Shown: positions 1-8,791 of the stretch, in pieces
Layout of the letters: each line of letters starts with the position of its first letter
Numbering within the stretch: the stretch's first letter is position 1
From: Gemmatimonadaceae bacterium
Lineage (GTDB): Bacteria > Gemmatimonadota > Gemmatimonadetes > Gemmatimonadales > Gemmatimonadaceae
Length of the DNA stretch: 64,000 nucleotides
Direction of reading: 5' to 3'
Assembly (NCBI GenBank): GCA_013813715.1
Contig: JACCRF010000121.1
Coordinates: 1 to 64,000, forward strand
Program-made: the position numbers and the translations under genes
The notes under the pieces: model-generated
Seen by the model: only the letters and a program-made list of their open reading frames with translations
The model's database searches: none
Told to the model about the DNA's origin: nothing

Positions 1-441
1 CTCGCGATCGCCTGCGATATCGTGATCGCGGCTGACAACGCCTCCTTCATCCAGTCGTTTTCGAAGATCGGCCTGGTTCCTGACACCGCTGGGACTTTCT
101 TCCTTCCTCGCGCCATCGGTCTTCCGATGGCTACGGCGCTCATGATGACGGGCGAGAAAATCACCGCTCAGCGCGCCCACGAGCTCGGGATGATCTACAA
201 AGTCGTTCCGGCGGATTCGCTCGACGACGAGGCCATGAAGCTAGCGCGGCAGATCGCCGAGATGCCGACGAAGGGGCTTGGATATACCAAGCGAGCGCTG
301 AACGCCTCGCTCGCGAACGACCTCGAGGCGCAACTCGAGATGGAGGAAGAGCTCCAGCGCGAAGCGGGCCATACACTCGACTTTGTGGAAGGCGTCGCGG
401 CGTTCCAGGAAAAGCGCAAGCCGCAATTCAGGGGACACTGA
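1..441 (+). CDS. paaG: PaaG-like enoyl-CoA isomerase (5' end outside window)
   Basis: This is the C-terminal half of a crotonase-fold protein; the reading frame is open from base 1. The run IGLVPDTAGTFFLPR matches the PaaG signature, in which the Asp of the VPD motif (residue 28 of the visible part) is the catalytic residue of the ring-1,2-epoxyphenylacetyl-CoA isomerase. A longer crotonase C-terminal helix region follows. PaaG converts the epoxide made by PaaABC(D)E to the oxepin-CoA in aerobic phenylacetate degradation. It ends three bases before paaH, so the two are almost certainly cotranscribed. A general enoyl-CoA hydratase role is the alternative. The start codon is not visible. Confidence 0.85.
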   Translation, partial: LAIACDIVIAADNASFIQSFSKIGLVPDTAGTFFLPRAIGLPMATALMMTGEKITAQRAHELGMIYKVVPADSLDDEAMKLARQIAEMPTKGLGYTKRALNASLANDLEAQLEMEEELQREAGHTLDFVEGVAAFQEKRKPQFRGH

Positions 442-444
442 CCG

Positions 445-1626
445 GTGGCTCCGCTCGGCCGGGAATCGAAGGTCGGCATCGTCGGAGCAGGCGCGATGGG
501 CAGCGGAATCGCCCAGGTTGCCGCTGCCTATGGGCATTCTGTAATGCTGGTCGACACACAGCCAGCGGCAATCGCGTCAGCCCTGGCGGGGATCGAAAAG
601 AATCTCGCGCGGAGCGTCGAGAAAGGGCGATTGACGAGAGACGAGACAGAAAAGATACGAGGACTCATCTCGAGCGCCCTCGATATCGATGCACTAGACG
701 CATGTGGGCTGGTTATCGAAGCGGTGGTCGAGGATCTCGAAGTCAAGCGCGACCTGTTCGCACGGCTGGAGCAAATCGCGGGCACCGACGCAGTTCTGGC
801 CACCAACACGTCCTCGCTTTCCGTTACCGCTATCGCCAGCGCCTGCGCGCGGCCGGACCGCGTGATCGGCGTGCATTTCTTCAACCCGCCGACGATCCTT
901 GCGCTCGTCGAGATCGTGCCCGGGCTGGCGACCGATTCCACTGTGACATCGAGTGTCCAGGCGCTCGTCGATGCGTGGGGGAAGACGACCGTCCTGGCGT
1001 CGGACACTCCCGGATTCATCGTCAATCGCATCGCGCGGCCGTTCTATGGTGAGGCACTCCGCATCCACGAGGAGGGCGTCGCTGACATGGCGACGATCGA
1101 CTGGGCAATGCGCGAAATCGGCGGGTTCAGAATGGGGCCGTTCGAGCTGATGGACTTCATCGGGATTGACGTCAACCTCGCGGCAACCCGGTCGGTGTAC
1201 GAGGCGACCTTCCACGATTCGCGGTTCCGTCCGTTCCTCGCGCAGCAGCGCCTCGTCGACGCTGGCCTGCTCGGGCGCAAGTCCGGCCGCGGGTTCTACG
1301 ATTACTCTCCGGGAGCAGTGAAGCCCGAGCCGCACACCGACGCGGAACTGGGCCAGATGATCTTCCGGCGAATTCTGTCGATGCTTATCAACCAGGCCGC
1401 CGATGCCCTGTACTACCGCATCGCCACAGCAAGGGACATAGATAAGGCGATGACGCTGGGCGTGAATTACCCAAGAGGATTGCTTGCCTGGGCCGACGAG
1501 CTCGGGATTCCCGAGACCGTGAAGTGGCTCAGCGCCTTGCAGGAGTTCTACGGGGAGGAGCGGTATCGGCCGAGTCCGCTGCTCAAGACCATGGCCGCCG
1601 ACGGATTCACGTTCTTCAGCGGCTGA
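445..1626 (+). CDS. paaH: 3-hydroxyacyl-CoA dehydrogenase (PaaH-type)
   Basis: The 393-residue protein begins with an NAD-binding Rossmann domain (GAGAMG at residues 14-19). It then shows the HFFNPP motif, whose His (about 144) pairs with Glu156 as the catalytic dyad, and two C-terminal 3HCDH helical domains. It oxidises 3-hydroxyacyl-CoA to 3-oxoacyl-CoA; in the phenylacetate route the substrate is 3-hydroxyadipyl-CoA. It is longer than single-domain fatty-acid enzymes (about 280 aa) and shorter than E. coli PaaH (475 aa). The GTG start lies three bases after the paaG-like stop. A role in general beta-oxidation cannot be excluded, but the paa genes nearby favour PaaH. Confidence 0.88.
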   Translation: MAPLGRESKVGIVGAGAMGSGIAQVAAAYGHSVMLVDTQPAAIASALAGIEKNLARSVEKGRLTRDETEKIRGLISSALDIDALDACGLVIEAVVEDLEVKRDLFARLEQIAGTDAVLATNTSSLSVTAIASACARPDRVIGVHFFNPPTILALVEIVPGLATDSTVTSSVQALVDAWGKTTVLASDTPGFIVNRIARPFYGEALRIHEEGVADMATIDWAMREIGGFRMGPFELMDFIGIDVNLAATRSVYEATFHDSRFRPFLAQQRLVDAGLLGRKSGRGFYDYSPGAVKPEPHTDAELGQMIFRRILSMLINQAADALYYRIATARDIDKAMTLGVNYPRGLLAWADELGIPETVKWLSALQEFYGEERYRPSPLLKTMAADGFTFFSG

Positions 1627-1646
1627 GAGCGAGTATTTTTCACCGA

Positions 1647-3740
1647 ATGACAGGAACCATCGCCTCGGAACACACGTCCGACCTGGGCTCGATCAATCCC
1701 CGCTTCGACTGGAAGCGGATCGCATATCTGCTTCTCGCTTCACGCGGGCTCGACGACACGGAGGAGACCCGCCTCCTGCCCGAGAAAAAGGTCGTGTATC
1801 AGTTCTCGGCGCGCGGGCACGATCTCGCGCAGATCATCCTGGGATCGCTCATCGATGAGCGGCACGATGCGGTGGGCGCATATTATCGCTCGCGGCCGTT
1901 GCTGTTGACGCTCGGGCTGTCGCTGGAGGATGCGTTCGCGGGGCCGCTCCGGAAGTCGGGCGGATTCAGCGACGGCCGGGACATCGGCGTGGTCTGCAAT
2001 CTTCCGAGCCGCGACGGACCGATCGTTTTGCCGATGTCGGGCGACGTGGGCTCGCAGTACACGCCCACAGTGGGGTGGGCGCAGGCGATCACCTACCACC
2101 GTGACGTGCTCGGCGACCGTTCGTGGGACCGAGCGATGGCCGTGGTGCTTGGCGGGGAGGCATCTGCCGCAACAAACGGGTTCTGGTCGGCTTTGACAAT
2201 CGCGACGACCCTGAAGCTACCGATCCTTTTCTATATAGAAGACAACCGTTTCGGGATCTCAGTACCAAGTGAGCTACAGACCCCGGGTGGCAATATCGCG
2301 TCGAATCTGGCGTCATTCCGGAATCTCTATATAAGGGAAGGTGACGGGTCGAATCCCGCCGAGTCGGCGGCGCTTTTCGAGGAGTTGACCGGGCATGTGA
2401 GAGCAGGGAAGGGTCCCGCCCTGCTCAGGCTGGACGTGCCGCGTCTTTGCGGCCACTCGGGACAGGATACGCAGGCCTACAAATCCGAAGACTGCATTGC
2501 CGACGAGAAGGCGCGCGATCCCTTGCCGAAGCTGTACCGCTACCTGGTGCCGTCGTTGCTGTCAGAGATCGAGTGGAACGAGCTCGAGGTCGAGGTGGCG
2601 CGGGATGTTGCGGCGGCCCTCGACGGTGCGCTGAACCGGCCCGAGCCCGACCCTTCGAAGGTCACCAGGTACCGGTTCGCCGAGCCTGGCGATTTGCAGC
2701 TTGTTGGCGGCTTGGCGCCCAGCGGGCACGAGTTTCCGAAGGGCAGCGAGACGCCCGTGCCGGAGGCGCAACGCACGAACATGCTTACCGCAATCCGGCG
2801 CACGCTCGAGCACGAGCTGCGCACGAATCACAGGATGCTCGTGTTTGGAGAGGATATCGGCCCGAAGGGCGGGGTGCACGCGGCGACCATGGGGCTTCAG
2901 GATGCGTTCGGCGACAAGCGCGTCTTCGATACAAGTCTTTCGGAAGAGGGGATCATCGGCCGTGCGGTTGGAATGGCAATCGCGGGTCTGATGCCGGTGG
3001 CCGAGATTCAGTTCCGCAAGTACGCCGACCCCGCGACGGAGCAGCTCAACAACTGCGGGACGATGCGATGGCGGACGGCAAACCGGTTTGCTGCGCCGAT
3101 CGTGGTGAGGATGCCCGGCGGATTCGCAAAGGTCGGCGACCCGTGGCATAGCGTTTCGGGCGAAGTCATGTGGGCGCATGCCATCGGTTGGCAGATGGTA
3201 TTTCCTTCGAACGCCGAGGATGCGGTGGGATTGCTTCGCTCGGCGCTGCGCAGCGACAATCCGACCATCTTTTTCGAGCATCGTCACCTGCTCGATGGTC
3301 CGTGGGCGCGGCGGCCGTATCCGGGTGATGACTATATCATTCCGATGGGCAGGGCGAGGGTGACACAGGCGGGGGACGCGCTGACCGTGGTGACCTGGGG
3401 AGCGATGGTGGAGCGGTGCGAGCTGGCGGCGAAGCGTACCGGCGAGTTTATAGAGATCGTCGATCTTCGTACAATCTCACCGTGGGACAGCGAAGCCGTG
3501 CTGGAATCGGTGCGCCGAACACGGCGCTGCCTGATCGTGCACGAAGATGGAATTACTGCCGGATTTGGCGCGGAGGTCGCGGCGGTTGTGGCGCAGGAGG
3601 CGTTTTTCAATCTCGACGCTCCGATTAGGCGACTCGCGATTCCCGACGTTCCGGTGCCGCACAACTTCGGCCTTATGGATGCTGTTGTGCCGGGTGTGGA
3701 GTCGATCGCCCGGCTAATGACCGAAGTGCTGGAAGCGTAA
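1647..3740 (+). CDS. Fused alpha/beta E1 component of a 2-oxoacid dehydrogenase
   Basis: This 697-residue protein carries both E1 subunits in one chain. The N-terminal half (about 20-330) is the thiamine-diphosphate alpha part; its TPP motif runs from GGEAS (169) to EDN (198-200), with GGE in place of the usual GDG. The C-terminal half (about 370-697) is the transketolase-like beta part, with FGEDIGPKGGVH near its start. It decarboxylates a branched-chain or similar 2-oxoacid and acylates the E2 lipoyl arm. I chose the ATG at 1647, 21 bases after paaH, because the upstream frame overlaps paaH and reads as non-homologous sequence. It is followed six bases later by E2. No E3 gene is visible here. 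Confidence 0.85.
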   Translation: MTGTIASEHTSDLGSINPRFDWKRIAYLLLASRGLDDTEETRLLPEKKVVYQFSARGHDLAQIILGSLIDERHDAVGAYYRSRPLLLTLGLSLEDAFAGPLRKSGGFSDGRDIGVVCNLPSRDGPIVLPMSGDVGSQYTPTVGWAQAITYHRDVLGDRSWDRAMAVVLGGEASAATNGFWSALTIATTLKLPILFYIEDNRFGISVPSELQTPGGNIASNLASFRNLYIREGDGSNPAESAALFEELTGHVRAGKGPALLRLDVPRLCGHSGQDTQAYKSEDCIADEKARDPLPKLYRYLVPSLLSEIEWNELEVEVARDVAAALDGALNRPEPDPSKVTRYRFAEPGDLQLVGGLAPSGHEFPKGSETPVPEAQRTNMLTAIRRTLEHELRTNHRMLVFGEDIGPKGGVHAATMGLQDAFGDKRVFDTSLSEEGIIGRAVGMAIAGLMPVAEIQFRKYADPATEQLNNCGTMRWRTANRFAAPIVVRMPGGFAKVGDPWHSVSGEVMWAHAIGWQMVFPSNAEDAVGLLRSALRSDNPTIFFEHRHLLDGPWARRPYPGDDYIIPMGRARVTQAGDALTVVTWGAMVERCELAAKRTGEFIEIVDLRTISPWDSEAVLESVRRTRRCLIVHEDGITAGFGAEVAAVVAQEAFFNLDAPIRRLAIPDVPVPHNFGLMDAVVPGVESIARLMTEVLEA

Positions 3741-3746
3741 TCGACG

Positions 3747-5012
3747 ATGACGGATCTGATCGACGTTACCGTGCCTGTCGGGCAGGCTGAGGGAACCGAG
3801 TCTGTTGTGTCGACGTGGTTCAAAACTGTTGGCGAGGTCGTGAGCGAGAACGAGCCTCTGCTCGAGATCAGCACCGACAAAGTGAACATGGAAGTTGCGG
3901 CTCCGGGAACGGGGCGGTTGTCGGAGATACTGAAGCAGGAAGGCGAGCAGTTTGAGCCGGGTGCGGTGCTGGGGCGGATCGAAGTCGGCGAACCGTCCGG
4001 TGTTGCGGCGAAGGATGGGGCGGGGGCGTCGCCAAAAAGCTCACCAGAGCCGGATGCCACCGAAAGGTCGCGACCTGTCACCGCGGCAGGCGGCGCGGGT
4101 GCATCGAGTGAGCTGAGTCCAGCCGTCCGGCGTTTGTTGAAGGAGCACGACCTCGATGCGTCGCAGATCGCGGGGAGGGGGAAGAGCGGACGGATAACCC
4201 ATCAGGACGTGCTGGATTTTCTTGCGCGCGAGGTCGCGAGTGATGTCGGCATTGGGGGCGCGTTCGTCGCTGATACAGCTGATTTCTCGCGGCCGGGCGC
4301 GGCGCCGGCGAAACCGGCGATTCCCGGCCGGCTGGTTCCGCACACGCAGATGAGGAGAAGCATCGCGCAGCACATGGTTCAGAGCGTTGCGACGGCTCCG
4401 CATGTTACAAGCGTCTTCGATGCCGATCTGTCGGCGATGATCGCGCACCGCGACGCGCACGGGGGGGATTTCGAGTCGCGGGGCGCCAAGCTCACGTACA
4501 CTGCGTACTTTGTCCAGGCGGCCGTCGAGGCGCTGAAGGAAGTGCCCGAGGCCAACGGCCGCTGGCAGGACGACGGGCTCGTGGTCTTCGATGACATCAA
4601 TGTCGGCATTGCGACGGCCCTCGGCTCGGGCGGCCTGATTGTTCCCGTGATCACGAAGGCGCAGGATCTCGATCTGTTCGGAATCGCCAGGCGGCTTCAG
4701 GATCTCACGGAGCGGGCGCGGAGCGCGGCCCTCGATCCGCGTGAGGTGCAAAATGGGACGTTCACCATCTCGAATCACGGCGTCAGCGGAAGCCTCATCG
4801 CGACGCCGATCATCATCAACCAGCCACAGTCGGCCATCCTCGGCGTCGGGAAGGTCGAGAGGCGCGTTGTCGCCGAGGGATCAGGGGCCGATGAGCGGAT
4901 GGTGGTGAAACCGATGTGTTACGTGACGCTCACCATCGATCACCGCGTGCTCGACGGGTTTCAGGCGAATAAGTTCCTGACGAAGTGGGTGCAGGCGGTC
5001 GAGGGGTTCTAG
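3747..5012 (+). CDS. Dihydrolipoamide acyltransferase (E2)
   Basis: The 421-residue E2 has one N-terminal lipoyl domain with the lipoylated Lys45 in STDKVNMEV. An Ala/Gly/Pro-type linker follows, then a peripheral-subunit-binding domain (about 121-160), and the catalytic acyltransferase domain ending in DHRVLDG, where His399 and Asp403 are the active-site residues. It transfers the acyl group from lipoamide to CoA and forms the core of the 2-oxoacid dehydrogenase complex. It follows the fused E1 gene by six bases, so the two form an operon. Substrate (branched-chain versus pyruvate) cannot be read from sequence; the acyl-CoA catabolic context favours branched-chain acids. Confidence 0.9.
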   Translation: MTDLIDVTVPVGQAEGTESVVSTWFKTVGEVVSENEPLLEISTDKVNMEVAAPGTGRLSEILKQEGEQFEPGAVLGRIEVGEPSGVAAKDGAGASPKSSPEPDATERSRPVTAAGGAGASSELSPAVRRLLKEHDLDASQIAGRGKSGRITHQDVLDFLAREVASDVGIGGAFVADTADFSRPGAAPAKPAIPGRLVPHTQMRRSIAQHMVQSVATAPHVTSVFDADLSAMIAHRDAHGGDFESRGAKLTYTAYFVQAAVEALKEVPEANGRWQDDGLVVFDDINVGIATALGSGGLIVPVITKAQDLDLFGIARRLQDLTERARSAALDPREVQNGTFTISNHGVSGSLIATPIIINQPQSAILGVGKVERRVVAEGSGADERMVVKPMCYVTLTIDHRVLDGFQANKFLTKWVQAVEGF

Positions 5013-5074
5013 TGATGCTACACCTGGGCGAGCAATCAGCCGCGCGAAGGTGAACGATACGTACGTGCACGGCT

Positions 5075-5233
5075 ATGATTGAGGGCGTTCGCGCCGCCGC
5101 CCTCGAGGCCGGTATTATCGAGCCTGAGGCTTTCGATGCAGGCGTCCGGGATCTCTATCGAACCGCCGAGGCGGATGGGGTCTTCTCCTACACGTTTTTC
5201 AAGGGCGTGGGAGCGAAAACGAGGCGCACCTGA
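5075..5233 (+). pseudogene. Remnant of a SAM-dependent methyltransferase C-terminus
   Basis: A 52-codon reading frame encodes a segment with EAGIIEPEAFDAGVRDLYRT followed by a YTFFK motif. This resembles the last 50 or so residues of class I methyltransferases. An in-frame stop sits 24 bases upstream of the ATG and nothing of the Rossmann core precedes it, so this is probably a decayed fragment left in the gap between E2 and the cupin gene. A genuine small protein is possible but less likely. The rest of 5013-5329 holds nothing else that I recognise. Confidence 0.4.
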
Positions 5234-5329
5234 CCCGATAACCCGCGTCGGGCAGTCGTCTTGCAAATGGCACGACCGCATGCCCATGTTTGCGTCCAAC
5301 ACGCATATCGTCGACCGGCGGAGTCTCTC

Positions 5330-5710
5330 GTGAGCGATCCGGCAACCTACCCCTACGCAACGCACCTGGACGTCAAGTTCCCCAGCCTGAGCCTGGTGGA
5401 CGTCCCTGCGCTCGTGAAAGCCTGCACCGACCCGTGGTATAACCAGACGCTTTGCAGGGTTAATGATTCAGTCGTTCGGCTTGGAGTCGTACAAGGTGAG
5501 TATCATTGGCACAAGCACGACAACGACGATGAGTTCTTCTTCGTGCTCGACGGGCACTTCGTCATCGACCTCGAAGATCGATCGATCGACCTCGAGCAAC
5601 ACCAGGGGTTTGTCGTTCCCAGGGGTGTCGTACACCGCCCCCGCGCCCCTGACCGGGCCGTCATTCTCATGGTTGAAACCACCGCAATCGTTCCAACTGG
5701 AGACGCGTGA
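5330..5710 (+). CDS. Small cupin-domain protein
   Basis: This 126-residue protein is a single cupin barrel. The first cupin motif is visible as EYHWHKHDNDDEFFFVLDG, with the two His, Glu and Asp positions expected of a metal site; a second motif with a histidine follows in VPRGVVHRPRAP. Such mannose-6-phosphate-isomerase-like proteins bind metal and small ligands, and the function here is unknown. I chose the GTG at 5330 because the upstream in-frame sequence from 5261 does not resemble cupins. It stands downstream of the methyltransferase remnant and ahead of a small membrane protein gene. Confidence 0.75.
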   Translation: MSDPATYPYATHLDVKFPSLSLVDVPALVKACTDPWYNQTLCRVNDSVVRLGVVQGEYHWHKHDNDDEFFFVLDGHFVIDLEDRSIDLEQHQGFVVPRGVVHRPRAPDRAVILMVETTAIVPTGDA

Positions 5711-5732
5711 CAAAGAGTTACGGGCGTTCTCC

Positions 5733-6080
5733 ATGACGCATCGTGTTCCCTTGTTCGTCGTCGCATGCGGGCTGGCCGGCCTGGGCGGCGCACTGGGATC
5801 GATCGTCGGTAACGCCGCAGGTACGAGCGGACTGTACGCCGGCGGCGTTATCGGTGGCATACTAGGCGCCGTCGGCAGCGCCGCCGTGGCGAGGGCGCGC
5901 AAGTGGATTCCAGACGACCGATTCCTGGGTACAGCGCTGGGCGCCAGTGTCGGATTTCTCGCCGCGGCCGCGATCGCGACACAGACTCTCGGCAGTCCCG
6001 TTGGACCGGTTCTCAGCACTCTACTGGTCGGCTTGGGCGCGCTGCTTGGTGCGGGGCGACGCGGTGCGACGGAGGAATGA
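5733..6080 (+). CDS. Small glycine-rich membrane protein
   Basis: The 115-residue product is dominated by hydrophobic Gly/Ala-rich segments: about 6-24, 33-55 and two more in the C-terminal half. These are typical of a small integral membrane protein with three or four helices. I recognise no family. The ATG at 5733 follows the cupin stop by 22 bases in the same direction, so cotranscription is likely. An N-terminal extension of the frame into the cupin gene is out-of-frame shadow and was excluded. Confidence 0.55.
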   Translation: MTHRVPLFVVACGLAGLGGALGSIVGNAAGTSGLYAGGVIGGILGAVGSAAVARARKWIPDDRFLGTALGASVGFLAAAAIATQTLGSPVGPVLSTLLVGLGALLGAGRRGATEE

Positions 6081-6269
6081 GGACGCGCCGAAGGATTTTC
6101 ACGCGAGTTGCCTCCCAGCAGCGAACGGCTGAGCCACAATCAGCGTCAGTTGATTCTGCCTGCTGCACACGCATCATCACAGCGCGGGCCGAGATCGCTC
6201 GCAACGCGCTGTGGCACGAACGATTTGCCCCTGTCCGTTCATGTCTTACGCGAGGTAGTGGCGCCAAGG

Positions 6270-7088
6270 CTAGCGAACCAGTGCCGTCGCCCAAATAGCT
6301 CGGTGATCGCTGCTTCCCCGCACATCGAGCACCGTGCCAGCGGCCGCGCGGTCCGGCATTCTCAGTCCCTTGAAAAAGATGTGATCCAACCGGCCGCCAC
6401 GTGCCGTCCGTGGCCCATTCTCCGTGGGCCACGCGTACCCCATCTCACGCGCCACACGGCCGATGGAGCCGCTGTTCATGTCTCCCCCGATGACGACGGC
6501 CGGATATCTCGACGCGTCGGAGAGTATGGCGCGGAGCTGGGTGCGCCGCGCACCGGGGCTGACATCGAAGAACGTGCTCAGGTGAGTCGAGTAGACACGC
6601 ACCAGCGATTCACCGAACCGTATCGTCGCGGCCGTCGCCGTGCGCTGCGTGCCGCCGAGTCGTGACACGTGAGGAAGCACGAGTTTGGAATCCTCCACGA
6701 TCGGCCAGCGCGACAGCACGGCATTGCCGAAAGGCCGGCGTGTTCTCAGATGAAAGGTCGCGGGATAATAGACATACCACATCCCGAACGCCTGGGCGAC
6801 GCGCTGCGTACTGATCGCGTCCATCTCCTGGAGGAGGATAATGTCCGCACCGCGCAGCGGCGGCTCCGACGAAAGCACCGCGACCGCGCTGTCAACGCCA
6901 ACGCCGTACGCGATGTTGAAGGACACGACGCGCAGCGTGTCGGACTTCCCCTTCTCGCCCGAGGGAGATAGGCGCGGGCCGCCAATGTGTCGTGGGCCGT
7001 CGGGGGCGCGATAGTTCTGTTGAGTCCAACACCCGGTGACGAAGGGCAGAGCGAAGAGCAGTGCCCCGAACTGGCGCGCGCGCATCAA
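6270..7088 (-). CDS. Endonuclease/exonuclease/phosphatase-family lipoprotein
   Basis: The 272-residue protein begins with a lipoprotein-type signal peptide ending FVTGC. It then shows the EEP fold in order: SFNIAYG (metal-site Asn), LLQEMD (metal-binding Glu), a central YSTHLS His, GGDMNS (catalytic Asp-Met-Asn) and the terminal SSDHRAIW. Members cleave phosphodiester or phosphate esters; the substrate here is unknown, and the lipobox suggests action in the periplasm or at the membrane. The gene starts six bases after the stop of the SIMPL gene and probably shares its transcript. The stretch 6081-6269 downstream holds no gene that I can see. Confidence 0.8.
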   Translation of the reverse strand: MMRARQFGALLFALPFVTGCWTQQNYRAPDGPRHIGGPRLSPSGEKGKSDTLRVVSFNIAYGVGVDSAVAVLSSEPPLRGADIILLQEMDAISTQRVAQAFGMWYVYYPATFHLRTRRPFGNAVLSRWPIVEDSKLVLPHVSRLGGTQRTATAATIRFGESLVRVYSTHLSTFFDVSPGARRTQLRAILSDASRYPAVVIGGDMNSGSIGRVAREMGYAWPTENGPRTARGGRLDHIFFKGLRMPDRAAAGTVLDVRGSSDHRAIWATALVR

Positions 7089-7094
7089 TCGTGA

Positions 7095-7824
7095 TCAGGG
7101 AACTCGCCGCGCGATGAATTCCCAACGCACCGAGGCGACCGCGCTGACGGTCAGGTCGGCAGGTGTGAGATTGGTTGGAACTGGGCTATCGCTCCTCAAG
7201 ACACCGCTGCTCACGACAATGCTCTCCCGCATGAATGCGCCGGGCGACATCGACGTCGATAGCGCGGTAAGCTTGCCGAGGGAGCCACCCGCTGCGGCAG
7301 CGAGCGCCTCTGCGTCGAGACGGGCTTCCCTCACGGCAATCGCCAGGGCCCGGCGACGCGCTCCCTCGACGTCGGGCCCGAGGAACTGCACTGGCAGTAC
7401 CTGCGTCGCGCCCACGGAGAGGGCGACATCGATGAGCCTGCCGACGTCGGCGATGCGCGGAACTTCGATACGGAGTGTGTTGCGCGCCATGAATCCGTCG
7501 GGCCGCCTCCTGTTGTTGCTGTCATCATAGGCCTGCGCGACCGAATAACCGCCGTTGGTCAGCTCGGCCGGCTTCACACCTGCGGCGTGAAGCGCTGCAA
7601 TGGTCGCGTCCACTTTTCGCGCGTTGTCAGTTGCCGCCCGCGCGGCCAGCTGCGCCCTGCTCTCGACAGTCACGAGGAGAACAGCGCGGTTCGGCGTGAC
7701 GTTGACCTCGCCTCTGCCGGTTACGGAGACCTCTGGACCGATCGGTATCGGCGGAGCTTGCGCCAATTACGGTGGGCGATATGGCGAGCGTGGCCGCGAT
7801 GGTCAGCCTGATGAAACAGCGCAT
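7095..7824 (-). CDS. Exported SIMPL-domain (DUF541) protein with a reading-frame break
   Basis: The uninterrupted frame covers 7095-7766, beginning at a TTG right after an in-frame stop. It encodes a SIMPL/DUF541 domain, recognised by VSVTGRGEVNVTPNRAVLLV and the following beta-alpha repeats. In the neighbouring frame an ATG at 7824 opens a good signal peptide (MRCFIRLTIAATLAIS). Removing one T of the pair at 7767-7768 joins the two and gives a normal export signal ending ...PTVLAQA. The true gene is therefore probably 7095-7824 with a one-base insertion or sequencing error; initiation at the TTG would give a protein without a signal. SIMPL proteins are periplasmic and mostly of unknown function. 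It lies upstream of the EEP lipoprotein gene. Confidence 0.7.
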
Positions 7825-7919
7825 GTGCGAGCTCCTGTGTGCGGTACTGGTCAGTCAATAATACCGCGTTTGCAGTGAGTGCTCGCGAGAGACAGACCTC
7901 CGGCAGGCAGGGATAGAGC

Positions 7920-8204
7920 TCAGGGAGAGAGGCCCAGTCGTCGCAGCGCTTCAGCGGCCGAGGGAAGGCCGGGCCTTATCTCCAGAGCCTTCCTGTAGGC
8001 GGCGATGCCGGCTTCCCGCTGCCCGTCGGCAAGGAGCCCTTCGCCGAGGCTGTCCCACGCGTTTGCTGATCCGGGAAACGCGCGCGGAATGGCGAATGCA
8101 TGCGGGGTCGTCATGGTTGGTTGGACGTTCGGACCCGGCAGAAAGTTTCCGGGGCCGTGGCGCGCGCGATCCATTACGGTGACTCGCGCACGATTCGTGA
8201 ACAA
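7920..8204 (-). pseudogene. TPR-domain fragment, probably a gene remnant
   Basis: The C-terminal 50 residues of this 94-codon frame form one clear tetratricopeptide unit (SANAWDSLGEGLLADGQREA and YRKALEIRPGLPSA). Such a unit commonly ends longer serine-hydrolase or TPR proteins. The N-terminal 45 residues look like non-coding sequence, and the OsmC gene starts 49 bases beyond. The most likely reading is the truncated 3' end of a lost larger gene; a short functional TPR protein is the alternative. Confidence 0.4.
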
Positions 8205-8253
8205 GTAGCATCTTCTGAGCGGAGACCACGACTACCCATCATTTTCGAGGCGA

Positions 8254-8742
8254 ATGGCAAAGACCCACGAGTATGCAACCCGGCTGACGTGGAATGGCAA
8301 TCTCGGCACCGGAACATCGACTTACGCCGGCTACGGCCGCGACTACACGGTGGTTATTGACGGCAAGCAGGAAATTCGCGGAAGCGCCGACCCCATGTTT
8401 CGCGGCAGCGCGGAGCTTCACAATCCGGAGGATCTGTTCGTCGCGGCGATCGCCGCGTGCCACATGCTCAGCTACCTGGCGCTGTGCGCGAGGAAAGGAG
8501 TCTCTGTGATGGCGTATGAGGACAGCGCAGCCGGTGTGCTCGCCCTGAGCGCGGACGGAGGAGGAAGGTTCGAGCAGGTGACATTGAATCCCGTCGTGAC
8601 GATCGCCAATGCAGACAACGAACCGCTTGCACTCGCCTTGCACGACGAGGCGCACAAGCTGTGCTTCATCGCTGCATCGTGCAGCACGCCCATACATCAC
8701 ACCGCAACAGTGAAAGTTTCTGGCGGAGGCGAGGCGCGTTAG
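8254..8742 (+). CDS. OsmC-family peroxiredoxin-like protein
   Basis: This 162-residue protein matches the OsmC/Ohr fold: an N-terminal beta region, the motif NPEDLFVAAIAACHML with the peroxidatic-type Cys69 and nearby Glu59, and a second cysteine motif near Cys143 (AASCSTPIH). Such proteins reduce organic hydroperoxides in the cytoplasm using a cysteine pair. The start is the ATG at 8254; the length is normal for the YhfA/OsmC-like branch. Substrate and regulator are unknown. It is a single + strand gene between opposing genes. Confidence 0.85.
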   Translation: MAKTHEYATRLTWNGNLGTGTSTYAGYGRDYTVVIDGKQEIRGSADPMFRGSAELHNPEDLFVAAIAACHMLSYLALCARKGVSVMAYEDSAAGVLALSADGGGRFEQVTLNPVVTIANADNEPLALALHDEAHKLCFIAASCSTPIHHTATVKVSGGGEAR

Positions 8743-8791
8743 TGAAGGACCTCGCGATTGAGCTGGAAAACCGCCCGGGCGCATGCGGTTG

